DNA of 29,002 nucleotides from an uncultured Micromonospora sp. (GCA_937951935.1 CALGAM010000216.1:1-29002), one strand, 5' to 3'; shown: positions 14,886 to 26,556, numbered from the stretch's first letter. Notes: generated by a model from the letters alone, not told the origin. Program-made: numbers and translations.

Positions 14886-16199
14886 TCAGCCCGCCGCCAC
14901 CGCGGCGGCGATCGCCGTGCAGATCCGGGCGAGGTCCGCGTCATCGGTGACGTACGGCGGCATCGTGTAGACGAGATCCCGGAACGGCCGCAGCCACACG
15001 CCGTGCGCCACGGCGGCCTCGGTCGCCGCCGCCACGTCGACGTCGTGGTCGAGCTGCACCACGCCGATCGCGCCGAGCACCCGGACGTCGGCGACCCCGG
15101 GCGCGCCCCGCAGAGGCGCCAGACCGGCCGTCAACCCCGCCTCCAGTCTCGCCACCTCTCCCCGCCAGTTTCCGGCCCGCAGCAGCCCGATGGAGGCGTT
15201 TGCGACCGCACAGGCGATCGGGTTGCCCATGAACGTCGGGCCGTGCGCGAGAACCCCGGTGGCGGAGATGCCGTCCGCGACCTCCGGCGTGCAGAGGGCG
15301 GCCGCCAGGCTCAGGTAGCCACCGGTGAGCGCCTTGCCGAGGCACATGACGTCCGGGGTGACCCCGGCGTGCTCGGCCGCGAAGAGCGCGCCGGTGCGGC
15401 CGAACCCGGTGGCGATCTCGTCGAAGATCAGCAGGATGTCGTGCTCCCGGGTCACCTCCCGGAGCACCCGCAGGTATCCCGGGTTGTGGAACCGCATCCC
15501 GCCGGCGCCCTGCGCCACCGGCTCGACGATCACCGCGGCGACGTCGTCGGCGTGCCGACGCACCGCGTCCGCCAGCGTCGCCGCGTACGCCTCGTCCAGC
15601 GGTGTGTCGAAACCGGACGGTGGCGCCTCCGCGAAGACCTGCCGGGGCAGCACGCCCCGCCACAGCGCGTGCATGCCGCCGACCGGGTCGCAGACGCTCA
15701 TCGGGTGGAACGTGTCACCGTGGTAGCCGCCCCGCCAGGTGGCCAACCGCCGCCGCCGCGGGCGGCCCCGGCCACGCTGGTACTGCAGGGCCATCTTCAC
15801 CGCCACCTCGACCGACACCGAGCCGGAGTCGCACAGGAAGACGTGCTCCAGACCGGGCGGGGTCAGCTCGACCAGGGTCCTGGCCAACCGGACGGCCGGC
15901 TCGTGGGTGAGCCCGCCGAACATCACGTGGCTCATCCGGCCGAGCTGGTCGGTGACCGCGGCGTCCAGCACCGGGTGCCGGTACCCGTGGATCGCCGCCC
16001 ACCACGACGACATGCCGTCGACGAGTTCCCGGCCGTCGGCCAGGCGCAGCCGCACCCCGGAGGCGCTGGCGACCACGTACGGGTCGGTGCGGGCCGGCAT
16101 CGGGGCGTACGGGTGCCAGACGTGCGCCCGGTCGACCGCGACGATCTCCTCCGGTGTCAGGCCGGCCCTCCGGTCGGAAACGACCGCCTCCGCAGGCAT
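14886..16199 (-). CDS. bioA: Adenosylmethionine-8-amino-7-oxononanoate aminotransferase
   Basis: PLP enzyme of biotin synthesis that converts KAPA to DAPA using S-adenosylmethionine as amino donor. Of its 437 residues, HVWHPYAPM (26-34), DGMSSWWAAIHGYRHP (61-76), the PLP-contacting Asp260 in FDEIATGFGRTG and the PLP lysine Lys289 in LGKALTGGY identify BioA rather than a generic class III transaminase. The ATG start at 16199 follows an AGGGGGAGGGG stretch. It begins 20 bases after the pyrD stop and is followed by pyrF after 85 bp, so it sits inside the pyrimidine operon. No other biotin gene is in the window. Confidence 0.95.
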   Translation of the reverse strand: MPAEAVVSDRRAGLTPEEIVAVDRAHVWHPYAPMPARTDPYVVASASGVRLRLADGRELVDGMSSWWAAIHGYRHPVLDAAVTDQLGRMSHVMFGGLTHEPAVRLARTLVELTPPGLEHVFLCDSGSVSVEVAVKMALQYQRGRGRPRRRRLATWRGGYHGDTFHPMSVCDPVGGMHALWRGVLPRQVFAEAPPSGFDTPLDEAYAATLADAVRRHADDVAAVIVEPVAQGAGGMRFHNPGYLRVLREVTREHDILLIFDEIATGFGRTGALFAAEHAGVTPDVMCLGKALTGGYLSLAAALCTPEVADGISATGVLAHGPTFMGNPIACAVANASIGLLRAGNWRGEVARLEAGLTAGLAPLRGAPGVADVRVLGAIGVVQLDHDVDVAAATEAAVAHGVWLRPFRDLVYTMPPYVTDDADLARICTAIAAAVAAG

Positions 16200-16219
16200 C
16201 CCCTCCCCCTCTCGCCGTC

Positions 16220-17277
16220 TCAGCCCCGGGCCGCCCGCGCCACCGCCCGGACCAGGCCCGGTCCGCGGTAGACGAACCCGGTGTAGAGCTGCACCAGGCT
16301 GGCCCCGGCGTCCAGCAGCGCGGTGCCGTCGGCCGGATCGAGGATGCCGCCGACGCCGATCACCGGCAGCCTGCCGCCGGTCTCGCGGTGCACGAACGCG
16401 ACCACCTGCCGGGCCCGCGCGGCCAACGGCCGGCCGGAGAGCCCCCCGGCCTCGGCGGCCCGGGGCCGGTCGGCCGGAGCCAGGCCGTCCCGGCCCAGCG
16501 TGGTGTTGGTGGCGATCACCCCCGCCGCGCCCCGGTCCAGGCAGACCTGGAGCACCTCGGCGATCGCCGCGTCGGTCAGGTCCGGTGCGATCTTGACCAG
16601 GATCGGCTTCTCCCCCACCAGGGCGGCCAGCAGCGCGTCCAGGTGCCCGCGGTCCTGCAGCCTCCGCAGGCCCGGGGTGTTCGGCGACGAGACGTTGACG
16701 GCGAAGTAGTCGCCGTACGGCAGCAGCATCCGGTAGGAGGCGAGGTAGTCCTCCACCGCGGCGTCCAGCGGGGTGACCTTGGACTTGCCCAGCGAGATCC
16801 CGAGCGGAACGCCCAGCGGACGCCTCAGCTCCGCCAGCCGGGCGGCCAACGCCGCCGCGCCGGCGTTGTTGAACCCCATCCGGTTGATCACGGCCTGGCT
16901 GTCGGGCAGCCGGAACAACCGGGGCCGGGGGTTGCCCGGCTGGGCGTGCGCGGTCACCGTACCGACCTCGACGAACCCGAAGCCCAGCGCCGGCCAGACC
17001 GGCAGGGCCCGCCCGTCCTTGTCCATCCCGGCGGCCAGCCCGACCGGGTTGGGGAACTCGACGCCGAAGACGGTACGCGGCGCCGACACCGCGTACCGGG
17101 CCCGCAGCACGGCCAGCAGCGCCGGCCACCGTGCCAGGCCGGCGAGCCGGCGCAGCGTCCACTCGTGCGCCGTCTCGGGGTCCCCACCCCCGATCCGGAA
17201 CAGCGCCGGCCGCACCAGCCGGTCGAACAGGGGCGTCGGGGCGCCGGAGGGCCGCCCGGGGGCGGTCGCGGGCGCGG

Positions 17278-17281
<4 letters not shown>
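16220..17281 (-). CDS. pyrD: Dihydroorotate dehydrogenase (quinone), class 2
   Basis: It oxidises dihydroorotate to orotate with FMN and passes electrons to membrane quinone. At 353 residues it has the N-terminal extension of class 2 enzymes (about residues 17-65) that contacts the membrane. Motifs: GLAAGMDKDG (81-90), the family signature GFVEVGTVT with QPGNPRPRLFRLP, NRMGFNN (133-139) and the catalytic serine segment NVSSPNTPG (196-204), then GGI and a C-terminal phosphate loop. The GTG start at 17281 overlaps the carB stop as GTGA, indicating translational coupling. Confidence 0.98.
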
Positions 17282-20590
<3,309 letters not shown>

Positions 20591-20598
<8 letters not shown>

Positions 20599-21766
20599 GC
20601 TTGCCGCCTTCGATCAGCTCGGCGCCGCCCCGGCTCCCCCGCCGCCCGGGGCCTCCTCGTTCCACCAGCTCCACGAAACGGTCGAAGAGGTAGTCCGCGT
20701 CGTGCGGACCGGCCGCCGCCTCGGGGTGGTACTGCACGGTGAACGCCGGAACGTCCCGGGCCCGCAGTCCCTCGACCACGTTGTCGTTGAGGCAGACGTG
20801 ACTGACCTCGACCGCGCCGAACTCGGTGTCGACGACCCGGTCGATCGGCGCGTCGACGGCGAACCCGTGGTTGTGGCTGGTCACCTCGACCTTTCCGGTG
20901 GCCCGGTCCCGCACCGGCTGGTTGGTGCCACGGTGGCCGTACCGCAGCTTGTAGGTGCCGAAGCCGAGCGCCCGGCCGAGGACCTGGCTGCCGAAACAGA
21001 TGCCGAAGAGGGGAATCTGGCGCCGCAGCACCTCGCGGGCCAGCGCGACCGGGTGGTCGGCGGTGGCCGGGTCACCGGGGCCCGGTGAGAAGAAGACCGC
21101 GTCGGCCCCGGTGGCGAGCACGTCGTCCAGGGTGGAGTGGGCCGGCAGCACGTGGGTGGTGACGCCGCGGGCGGCGAGCCGGCGCGGCACGTTCCGCTTG
21201 ATCCCCAGGTCCAGGGCGGCGACGGTGAGCCGGTGCTCCCCCTCGGCCCGGACCGTGTACGGCTTCGCCGTGGTCACCTCGGCCGACAGGTTGGCGCCGA
21301 CCATCGACGGCGACTGGCGGACCCGGGCCAGCAGTTCCGCCGGGTCGTCGGTGAGGCTGGAGATCCCCGCCCGCATCGCGCCCCGCTCCCGCAGGTGCCG
21401 GGTCAGCGCCCGGGTGTCGATCCCGCAGATCCCCACCACGCCCTCGGCGGCCAGCCGGTCCTCCAGCTCGCCCGAGGCGCGCCAGTTCGAGCCGATCCGG
21501 GCCGGGTCGCGGACCACGTAGCCGGCGACCCAGATCCGGCCGGACTCGTCGTCCTCGCCGTTGACCCCGGTGTTGCCGATGTGCGGGGCGGTCTGCACCA
21601 CCACCTGCCGGTGGTACGACGGGTCGGTCAGCGTCTCCTGGTAGCCGGTCATCGCGGTGGTGAAGACGGCCTCGCCGAAGGTCTCCCCGACGCTGCCGTA
21701 CGCCTGGCCGCGGAAGGTCCGCCCGTCCTCCAGGACCAGAATCGCCGGTCGTCTGCGGTTGCTCAC
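20591..21766 (-). CDS. carA: Carbamoyl-phosphate synthase small subunit (glutaminase)
   Basis: It releases ammonia from glutamine for CarB. The 391 residues show an N-terminal CPSase domain (LEDGRTFRG, FTTAMTGYQETLTDPSY) and a class I glutaminase domain with Cys257 in GICFGSQ, and His347 and Glu349 in QYHPE. The common GHQ after the nucleophile reads GSQ here, a position that varies in actinobacterial CarA. I start at GTG 21766, which overlaps the pyrC stop as GTGA and gives a normal N-terminus. The open frame continues upstream over pyrC without homology. It overlaps carB by eight bases. Confidence 0.98.
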
Positions 21767-23043
21767 TTGACGGCCTTCCCATCCAGCACCGTCGGCTCGC
21801 CGCGCAGGAACGTCGCGACGACCCGGCCGGGCAGCGTCATTCCGGCGTACGGGGTGTTGCGGCTGCGGCTGGCCAGCTCGCCCGGGTCCACGGTGCGCCG
21901 GGCCGCCGGGTCCACCAGGGTCAGGTTGGCCGGCACCCCCGGCGCCGGGTCGCGGCCGTGCTCGGTCAGCCCGGCGATCCGGGCCGGGGCACGGGACATC
22001 CGCTCGGCGATCAGGTCCCAACGCTCCCCGACCACCTCGAGCAGTACCGACAGCGCCGTCTCCAGGCCGAGCATGCCGGGCCGGGCGTACGCCCACTCGC
22101 ACTCCTTGTCCTCCAGCGCGTGCGGGGCGTGGTCGGTGGCGACCACGTCGATGATCCCGTCGACCAGCGCCTGGCGCAGGGCGGCCACGTCGGCGGCGGT
22201 CCGCAGCGGCGGGTTGACCTTGAAGACCGGGTCGTAGCTCTCCGCCCGCTCGTCGGTGAGGAACAGGTGGTGGGGGGTGACCTCGGCGGTGACCCGGATG
22301 CCGCGCGCCTTGGCGTGCCGGAGCACCTCGACGCTGCCGGCGGTGGAGACGTGGCAGACGTGCAGCCGGCTGTCGACGTGCCCGGCGAGGAGGACGTCAC
22401 GGGCGATGATCGCCTCCTCGGCGACCGCCGGCCAGCCGGTCAGGCCGAGCCGCGTCGCCACCTCGCCCTCGTGCATCTGGGCGCCGACGGTCAGCCGCGG
22501 CTCCTCGGCGTGCTGGGCGATGATCCCGTCGAAGGCCTTGACGTACTCCAGGGCCCGGCGCATCAGCCGGGGGTCGGCGACGCAGTTCCCGTCGTCGGAG
22601 AAGATCCGCACCCGGGCCGCCGAGGTGGCCATCGCCCCCAGTTCGGCCAGCTGCTCGCCGGCCAGTCCGACGGTGACCGCGCCGATGGGCTGTACGTCGA
22701 CCAGGCCGGCCTCGCGGCCGAGCCGCCACACCTGTTCGACGACCCCGGCGGTGTCGGCGACCGGGGAGGTGTTGGCCATCGCGCAGACCGCGGTGTAGCC
22801 GCCGAGCGCGGCGGCGCGGGAGCCGGTCTCGACGGTCTCGGCGTCCTCCCGTCCCGGCTCGCGCAGGTGGGTGTGCAGGTCGACCAGGCCGGGGAGCGCG
22901 ACCAACCCGTCGGCGTCGACCACCCTCGCCCCGGCGGCGGTCAGGCCGCGCCCGACCTCCGCCACCACGCCGTCGCGCAGCAGCAGGTCGGCCGGTTCGC
23001 CACCGACCACCCGGGCCCCCCGGATCAGGTACGACTCCGTCAT
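21763..23043 (-). CDS. pyrC: Dihydroorotase, type I
   Basis: Zinc enzyme that cyclises carbamoyl aspartate to dihydroorotate. The 426-residue length fits type I. Metal and catalytic residues are in place: His57 and His59 in DLHTHLREPG, Asp151 in FSDDG (used instead of a carboxylated lysine), His178 in AQHAEEP, His231 in CHVSTA and Asp304 in ATDHAPH. The ATG start at 23043 overlaps the pyrB stop as ATGA. The longer upstream frame is shadow over pyrB. Type I DHOases often associate with PyrB, which fits the direct overlap. Confidence 0.98.
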   Translation of the reverse strand: MTESYLIRGARVVGGEPADLLLRDGVVAEVGRGLTAAGARVVDADGLVALPGLVDLHTHLREPGREDAETVETGSRAAALGGYTAVCAMANTSPVADTAGVVEQVWRLGREAGLVDVQPIGAVTVGLAGEQLAELGAMATSAARVRIFSDDGNCVADPRLMRRALEYVKAFDGIIAQHAEEPRLTVGAQMHEGEVATRLGLTGWPAVAEEAIIARDVLLAGHVDSRLHVCHVSTAGSVEVLRHAKARGIRVTAEVTPHHLFLTDERAESYDPVFKVNPPLRTAADVAALRQALVDGIIDVVATDHAPHALEDKECEWAYARPGMLGLETALSVLLEVVGERWDLIAERMSRAPARIAGLTEHGRDPAPGVPANLTLVDPAARRTVDPGELASRSRNTPYAGMTLPGRVVATFLRGEPTVLDGKAVK

Positions 23044-23960
23044 GTCATTCCCCCCAGCAGCAGGTACAGCACGGCCATCCGGACGGAGACCCCGTTGGTG
23101 ACCTGTTCGACGATGGTGGACCGGGGCGAGTCGGCCACCTCGGGTGTGATCTCCATGCCCCGGTTCATCGGCCCGGGGTGCATGACGATCGCGTGGTCCG
23201 GCAGCCGGCGCATCCGGGGCCCGTCCAGCCCGTAGCGGCGGGCGTACTCGCGGGCCGACGGAAAGTAGGAGTCGGCCATCCGCTCCCACTGCACCCGCAG
23301 CATCATCACCACGTCGGCGGTGGGGAGCACCGCGTCCAGGTCGTACGAGACCTCGGTGCCGGGGGCCAACGCCGTGCCGATGTCCACCGGGATCAGGGTC
23401 GGCGGACCGACCAGGGTGACCTTGGCGCCGAGGGTGCCCAGCAGCAGCACGTTGGAGCGGGCCACCCGGCTGTGCAGCACGTCACCGACCACCGCGACGT
23501 GCAGGCCGGCGATGCGGCCCAGCCGCGAGCGCATCGTGTACGCGTCGAGCAGCGCCTGGGTGGGGTGCTCGTGGGTGCCGTCGCCGGCGTTGATGACCGA
23601 CCCGTCCACCCAGGTGGCGAGCCGGTGCGGCGCTCCGGCGGCGGGGTGGCGCACCACCACCGCGTCGGCCCCCATCGCCTGCAGCGTCAGCGCGGTGTCC
23701 TTCAGGCTCTCGCCCTTGGAGACGCTGGAGCCCTTGGCCGAGAAGTTGATCACATCGGCGGAGAGCCGCTTGGCGGCCGCCTCGAACGAGATCCGGGTCC
23801 GGGTGGAGTCCTCGTAGAAGAGGTTGACCACCGTCCGGCCGCGCAGCGCGGGGAGCTTCTTCACCTCGCGCCCGGCGACCGTGGCCATCTCGGCCGCGGT
23901 GTCCAGGATCAGGGTCGCCGTGTCCGCGTCGAGGTCCGCTCCGGACAGCAGGTGCCTCAT
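23040..23960 (-). CDS. pyrB: Aspartate carbamoyltransferase catalytic subunit
   Basis: Committed step of pyrimidine synthesis: carbamoyl phosphate plus aspartate. The 306 residues contain the carbamoyl-phosphate loop FYEDSTRTRISFE, the mobile SSVSKGESLKDT loop that closes the neighbouring active site, HEHPTQALLD and the C-terminal HPGPMNRGMEI. No pyrI regulatory subunit is present, as expected for this group. The ATG start at 23960 overlaps the pyrR stop as ATGA. Confidence 0.99.
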   Translation of the reverse strand: MRHLLSGADLDADTATLILDTAAEMATVAGREVKKLPALRGRTVVNLFYEDSTRTRISFEAAAKRLSADVINFSAKGSSVSKGESLKDTALTLQAMGADAVVVRHPAAGAPHRLATWVDGSVINAGDGTHEHPTQALLDAYTMRSRLGRIAGLHVAVVGDVLHSRVARSNVLLLGTLGAKVTLVGPPTLIPVDIGTALAPGTEVSYDLDAVLPTADVVMMLRVQWERMADSYFPSAREYARRYGLDGPRMRRLPDHAIVMHPGPMNRGMEITPEVADSPRSTIVEQVTNGVSVRMAVLYLLLGGMT

Positions 23961-24544
23961 GCGCCCACCCGCCCTCCGAGCAGCCGGACCTCGTCACAGC
24001 CGTCGGTCTCGGACAGGGTCACCCTGACGCTCTCGGAGAGCGCGGTCGGGATGTTCTTGCCCACGTAGTCGGCACGGATCGGCAGCTCCCGGTGGCCGCG
24101 GTCGACCAGGACGGCGAGCTGTACCGAGCTGGGCCGGCCGAGGTCCTTCAGCGCGTCCAGCGCGGCGCGGACGGTACGGCCGGAGAAGAGGACGTCGTCG
24201 ACGAGGATGACCCGCCGGCCGTCGATGCCGTCGCCGGGAACCTCGGTCGGCCCGATGGCCCGGACGGCGTTGCGCCGAAGGTCGTCGCGGTAGAGAGTGA
24301 TGTCGAGCACACCCACCGGCACCTTGATGCCCTCGAAGGCGCCGATCCGGGCCGCCAGCCGGCGGGCCAGCGGGACGCCTCGCGTCGGGATGCCGAACAG
24401 CACGGTGTTGGTGGCGCCCTGGGTCTTCTCCAGGATCTGGTGGGCGATCCGGTCCACCACCCGGGCCAGCTCGGCGCCGGTGAGGATCACCTTCACGGAC
24501 GGTGGTGAGGCCGGCTGCGGCTGGGCAGCCTGCGGGTGCGCCAC
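23957..24544 (-). CDS. pyrR: PyrR: pyrimidine operon RNA-binding regulator / uracil phosphoribosyltransferase
   Basis: It senses UMP/UTP and binds pyr leader RNA, and may also convert uracil plus PRPP to UMP. The 195-residue protein has the type I phosphoribosyltransferase fold with the PRPP loop VILVDDVLFSGRT at 112-124, IPTRGVPLARRL (52-63) and the PyrR-typical LYRDDL and LVDRGHRELPIRADYVGKN. The N-terminal 15 residues are a Pro/Gln/Ala tail. I chose GTG 24544 because the GGGGG ribosome-binding site lies just upstream; the open frame upstream to 24727 is not conserved-looking and covers the leader RNA. It is the first gene of the operon and its own translation is likely repressed by PyrR at the overlapping leader element. 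Confidence 0.97.
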   Translation of the reverse strand: MAHPQAAQPQPASPPSVKVILTGAELARVVDRIAHQILEKTQGATNTVLFGIPTRGVPLARRLAARIGAFEGIKVPVGVLDITLYRDDLRRNAVRAIGPTEVPGDGIDGRRVILVDDVLFSGRTVRAALDALKDLGRPSSVQLAVLVDRGHRELPIRADYVGKNIPTALSESVRVTLSETDGCDEVRLLGGRVGA

Positions 24545-24553
24545 GGCGGACCC

Positions 24554-24586
24554 CCTTCCCCGCCTCACGGGACGGGTCGTTAAAGG
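24554..24586 (-). promoter_or_regulatory. PyrR-binding RNA element overlapping the pyrR ribosome-binding site
   Basis: On the minus strand the leader reads CCTT (24586-24583), TTAACGA-type purine bulge, an upper stem CCC-G-TCC closed by GG-C-GGG, terminal loop CGTGA, and AAGG (24557-24554). This matches the known PyrR binding loop: a lower CCUU/AAGG stem, an asymmetric bulge, and an upper stem with UCC, GUGAGGC and a short loop. The lower stem runs directly into AAGGGGG, the pyrR ribosome-binding site. Binding of PyrR with UMP would therefore hide the site, as shown for mycobacterial PyrR, rather than act through a separate terminator, and none is visible. Confidence 0.8.
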
Positions 24587-24636
24587 ACGTCTGACTTCCG
24601 GCGCCTGGCGGAGCGGCCCGGGCCGGGGCTTCCGCC

Positions 24637-24642
24637 ACGTTA
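24637..24642 (-). promoter_or_regulatory. Candidate pyrR operon -10 element (TAACGT)
   Basis: TAACGT fits TAnnnT and would place the RNA start near 24630, giving a leader of about 85 bases that contains the whole PyrR element. The -35 position (GTGGTC, 17 bp upstream) is a poor match, so the call is tentative. Confidence 0.35.
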
Positions 24643-24744
24643 CCACTGGCCGCGGGGCCGACCACGACCGGTGGCCGGCCTCCTGACCAGTCGGTCGAAA
24701 CCGGCAGGCAGGACCGATCTTTGCCATTGGGCAGGAACTGACAC

Positions 24745-24773
24745 TTGACCGCGTGTCGTTATCTGCGTACCGT
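24745..24773 (+). promoter_or_regulatory. Candidate bldD promoter
   Basis: TTGACC (24745-24750), a 17-bp spacer and TACCGT (24768-24773) form a good principal-sigma promoter about 54 bases before the bldD ATG. It is divergent from the pyr operon promoter. Confidence 0.6.
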
Positions 24774-24785
24774 CACGCTCCGTAG
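24773..24785 (+). promoter_or_regulatory. Candidate BldD operator at its own promoter
   Basis: The 13 bases TCACGCTCCGTAG match seven of the nine fixed positions of the published BldD box (TnACnC-A/T-GnGTnA). They sit at the end of the -10 and across the expected start site, the right place for repression. BldD of Streptomyces represses its own gene, so autoregulation is a reasonable inference. Confidence 0.45.
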
Positions 24786-24826
24786 CGATCGCTGGGGAGA
24801 TCCCCGACCAGCAGTGGGAGTGCCGA

Positions 24827-25315
24827 ATGCCCTCTGAATACGCCAAGTCGTTGGGCGCGCGCCTGCGCTCGATCCGTCAGCAGCAGGGGTTGTCCCTGCA
24901 GGGGGTGGAGGAGAAGTCGAACGGGCGGTGGAAAGCCGTCGTCGTCGGGTCGTACGAGCGGGGCGACCGCGCGGTCACGGTGTCCCGTCTCGCCGAACTC
25001 GCCGAGTTCTACCGGGTACCTGTCTCGGAGCTGCTGCCGGACGGCAGTGGTGTTCGTCACGAGCCGGCCAAGAAGATCGTGCTCGATCTGGAGCGGCTTT
25101 ACGACAACCCCTCCGAGGAGCTCGCCTACGTCGCCCGCTACGCCCGGGCCATCCAGCAGCAGCGTGGTGACTACAACGGGCGGGTGCTGTCGATTCGCGC
25201 GGACGACCTGCGGGCACTCGCGATCGTCTACGACTCCTCCCCCTCCGGGCTGATCGAGATGCTCACCGAGCACGGCGTGCTCGTCGCCGACCCTCGGGCG
25301 CTCTTCGCATCCTGA
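24827..25315 (+). CDS. bldD: BldD, cyclic-di-GMP-responsive developmental regulator
   Basis: This is the master repressor of sporulation genes in differentiating actinomycetes and is active as a dimer held by tetrameric cyclic-di-GMP. The 162-residue protein has an N-terminal XRE-type helix-turn-helix (about 8-68: LGARLRSIRQQQGLSL through VSRLAELAEFYRV) and a C-terminal ligand domain. The cyclic-di-GMP signature RxD-X8-RxxD is intact: Arg113-Gly-Asp115, eight residues, Arg124-Ala-Asp-Asp127. The ATG at 24827 follows GGGAG by six bases. It is the only plus-strand gene, located between nusB and the pyr operon as in other actinomycetes, and is closed by a strong hairpin. Its presence implies a spore-forming host. 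Confidence 0.98.
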   Translation: MPSEYAKSLGARLRSIRQQQGLSLQGVEEKSNGRWKAVVVGSYERGDRAVTVSRLAELAEFYRVPVSELLPDGSGVRHEPAKKIVLDLERLYDNPSEELAYVARYARAIQQQRGDYNGRVLSIRADDLRALAIVYDSSPSGLIEMLTEHGVLVADPRALFAS

Positions 25316-25324
25316 TCCGTCCCC

Positions 25325-25360
25325 ACGCGGGGGCCGCGCCGGCCGGCGCGGCCCCCGCGT
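25325..25360 (+). terminator. Strong hairpin terminator of bldD
   Basis: A perfect 16-bp stem (25325-25340 with 25345-25360) closes a GGCC loop only nine bases after the bldD stop, followed by TCGTTTCC. This is a textbook GC-rich terminator for the plus strand. Because the stem is symmetrical it may also stop minus-strand transcripts. Confidence 0.85.
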
Positions 25361-25476
25361 TCGTTTCCGCCCCCGACCGGCCGGGGCGGCATCCCCGCGC
25401 GGGGACCGCAGGCGGCGGCCCACCGGGGCGGCGACGGCCCTCGGATCGCGAGCGAGGGGACGGCGGGCAGGCAACA

Positions 25477-25506
25477 GCCGCGGACCGGCACGTCCCGGTC
25501 CGCGGC
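25477..25506 (-). terminator. Hairpin terminator downstream of nusB
   Basis: A perfect 12-bp stem (25477-25488 with 25495-25506) with a six-base loop begins about 14 bases after the nusB stop on the minus strand. It is followed by TGTTGCC, with only a weak T-rich tail. It probably ends the efp-nusB transcript before the convergent bldD. Confidence 0.65.
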
Positions 25507-25519
25507 GGCGACGACGCGG

Positions 25520-25954
25520 CTAGCGGGAGGCGTACTCGGCGATCCGGCCGAGGACGCCGTTGAGGAAGCGGGGCGAGTCGTCGGTCGACATCTGGCGGGC
25601 CAGCTCGACAGCCTCGCTGATCGCCACGGCGTCGTCGATCTCGTCGACGTACAGCAGCTCGTAGATGGCGATGCGGGCGAGATTGCGGTCGATGACCGGC
25701 ATCCTCTCCAGGGTCCAGCCCTCGGCGTAGCTGTCGATCAGCTCGTCGATCCGTCCCTGGTGCGCGGCCACACCCTCGACCAGACCGATCGCGTAGGGCA
25801 GGTGCTCCGGTTTCGGCGTTCCCAGCCGCTCCACGTAGCCGGCCAACACCTCAAGCGCCGGACGGGACCGCATGTCCGCCTCGTAGAGGACGTCCAGCGC
25901 CCGCTTGCGCGCCTTGCGGCGCGCCGGCATCTGTTGCTTGGGGCCCTCGGCCAT
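25520..25954 (-). CDS. nusB: Transcription antitermination factor NusB
   Basis: This protein pairs with NusE (S10) on boxA of rRNA leaders to prevent termination. The 144 residues form the all-helical NusB fold: the N-terminal basic ARRKARKRALDVLYEADM (11-28) that contacts boxA, then RMPVIDRNLARIAIYELLY and AVAISEAVELARQMSTDDSPRFLNGVLGRI, typical of the C-terminal half. The ATG at 25954 shares one base with the efp stop (TGATG), so the two are translationally coupled; an internal start at Met9 is also possible. Confidence 0.97.
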   Translation of the reverse strand: MAEGPKQQMPARRKARKRALDVLYEADMRSRPALEVLAGYVERLGTPKPEHLPYAIGLVEGVAAHQGRIDELIDSYAEGWTLERMPVIDRNLARIAIYELLYVDEIDDAVAISEAVELARQMSTDDSPRFLNGVLGRIAEYASR

Positions 25955-26511
25955 CAGGCTCGGCCGAGGTAGCGCCCGTCGCGGGTGTCGACCTTGATCT
26001 TCTCACCCGTGGTGATGAAGAGCGGCACCTGGACGGTCGCACCGGTCTCGACGGTGGCCGGCTTGGTTCCGCCGGTGGAGCGGTCACCCTGCAGGCCCGG
26101 CTCGGTGTACGTGACCTCGAGAACGACGCTGGCGGGCAGCTCGACGTACAGCGGCACGTTCTCGTGGGTGGCGACGATCACCTCGGCCTCGGGCAGGAGG
26201 TAGTTGGCCGCGTCGCCCACCGTGGCGCCGGGCACGGTGATCTGGTCGTACGTCTCCAGGTCCATGAAGACGTAGTCCTCACCGTCGGCGTAGAGGTACT
26301 GCATCGAGCGCTTGTCGACGGTGGCGGTGTCGACCTTGGTGCCCGCGTTGAACGTCTTGTCGACGACCTTGCCGGAGAGCACGTTCTTGAGCGTGGTGCG
26401 GACGAACGCACCGCCCTTGCCGGGCTTGACGTGCTGGAACTCCACGACGGTCCAGAGCTCACCGTCGAGGTTGAGGACCAGGCCGTTCTTGAGGTCGTTG
26501 GTGGTGGCCAT
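25954..26511 (-). CDS. efp: Translation elongation factor P
   Basis: It rescues ribosomes stalled on polyproline. The 185 residues form the three-domain tRNA-shaped EF-P, with KPGKGGAFVR at 29-38, where Lys32 sits at the loop tip that reaches the peptidyl-transferase centre. No EpmA or YmfI-type modifying enzyme is visible nearby. The C-terminal signature VPLFITTGEKIKVDTRDGRYLGRA is present, split here as VPLFITTGEKIKVDTR. The ATG at 26511 follows AAGG/CAGGAA. It is 139 bp from aroQ and has its own TAGACT hexamer upstream, so it probably starts a separate efp-nusB transcript. Confidence 0.98.
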   Translation of the reverse strand: MATTNDLKNGLVLNLDGELWTVVEFQHVKPGKGGAFVRTTLKNVLSGKVVDKTFNAGTKVDTATVDKRSMQYLYADGEDYVFMDLETYDQITVPGATVGDAANYLLPEAEVIVATHENVPLYVELPASVVLEVTYTEPGLQGDRSTGGTKPATVETGATVQVPLFITTGEKIKVDTRDGRYLGRA

Positions 26512-26550
26512 TTCCTGCCTTGATCTTCAAATTGGCGGACAGACCCGGAA

Positions 26551-26556
26551 AGTCTA
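26551..26556 (-). promoter_or_regulatory. Candidate efp -10 element (TAGACT)
   Basis: TAGACT lies 39 bases upstream of the efp ATG in the aroQ-efp gap and would give a leader of roughly 33 bases. The -35 region is unclear; a TCGACA lies too close (12 bp). The call rests on recurrence of the hexamer. Confidence 0.35.

Noticed and set aside
16200..17162. Upstream extension of the bioA frame
   Set aside because: It overlaps pyrD in another frame and is low-complexity; similar extensions of carA, pyrC, pyrR and aroQ were trimmed for the same reason.
25367..25405. Extra small hairpins between bldD and nusB
   Set aside because: Short palindromes such as TCCCCGCGCGGGGA are expected by chance in DNA of this composition, and stronger terminators on both sides already explain the gap.
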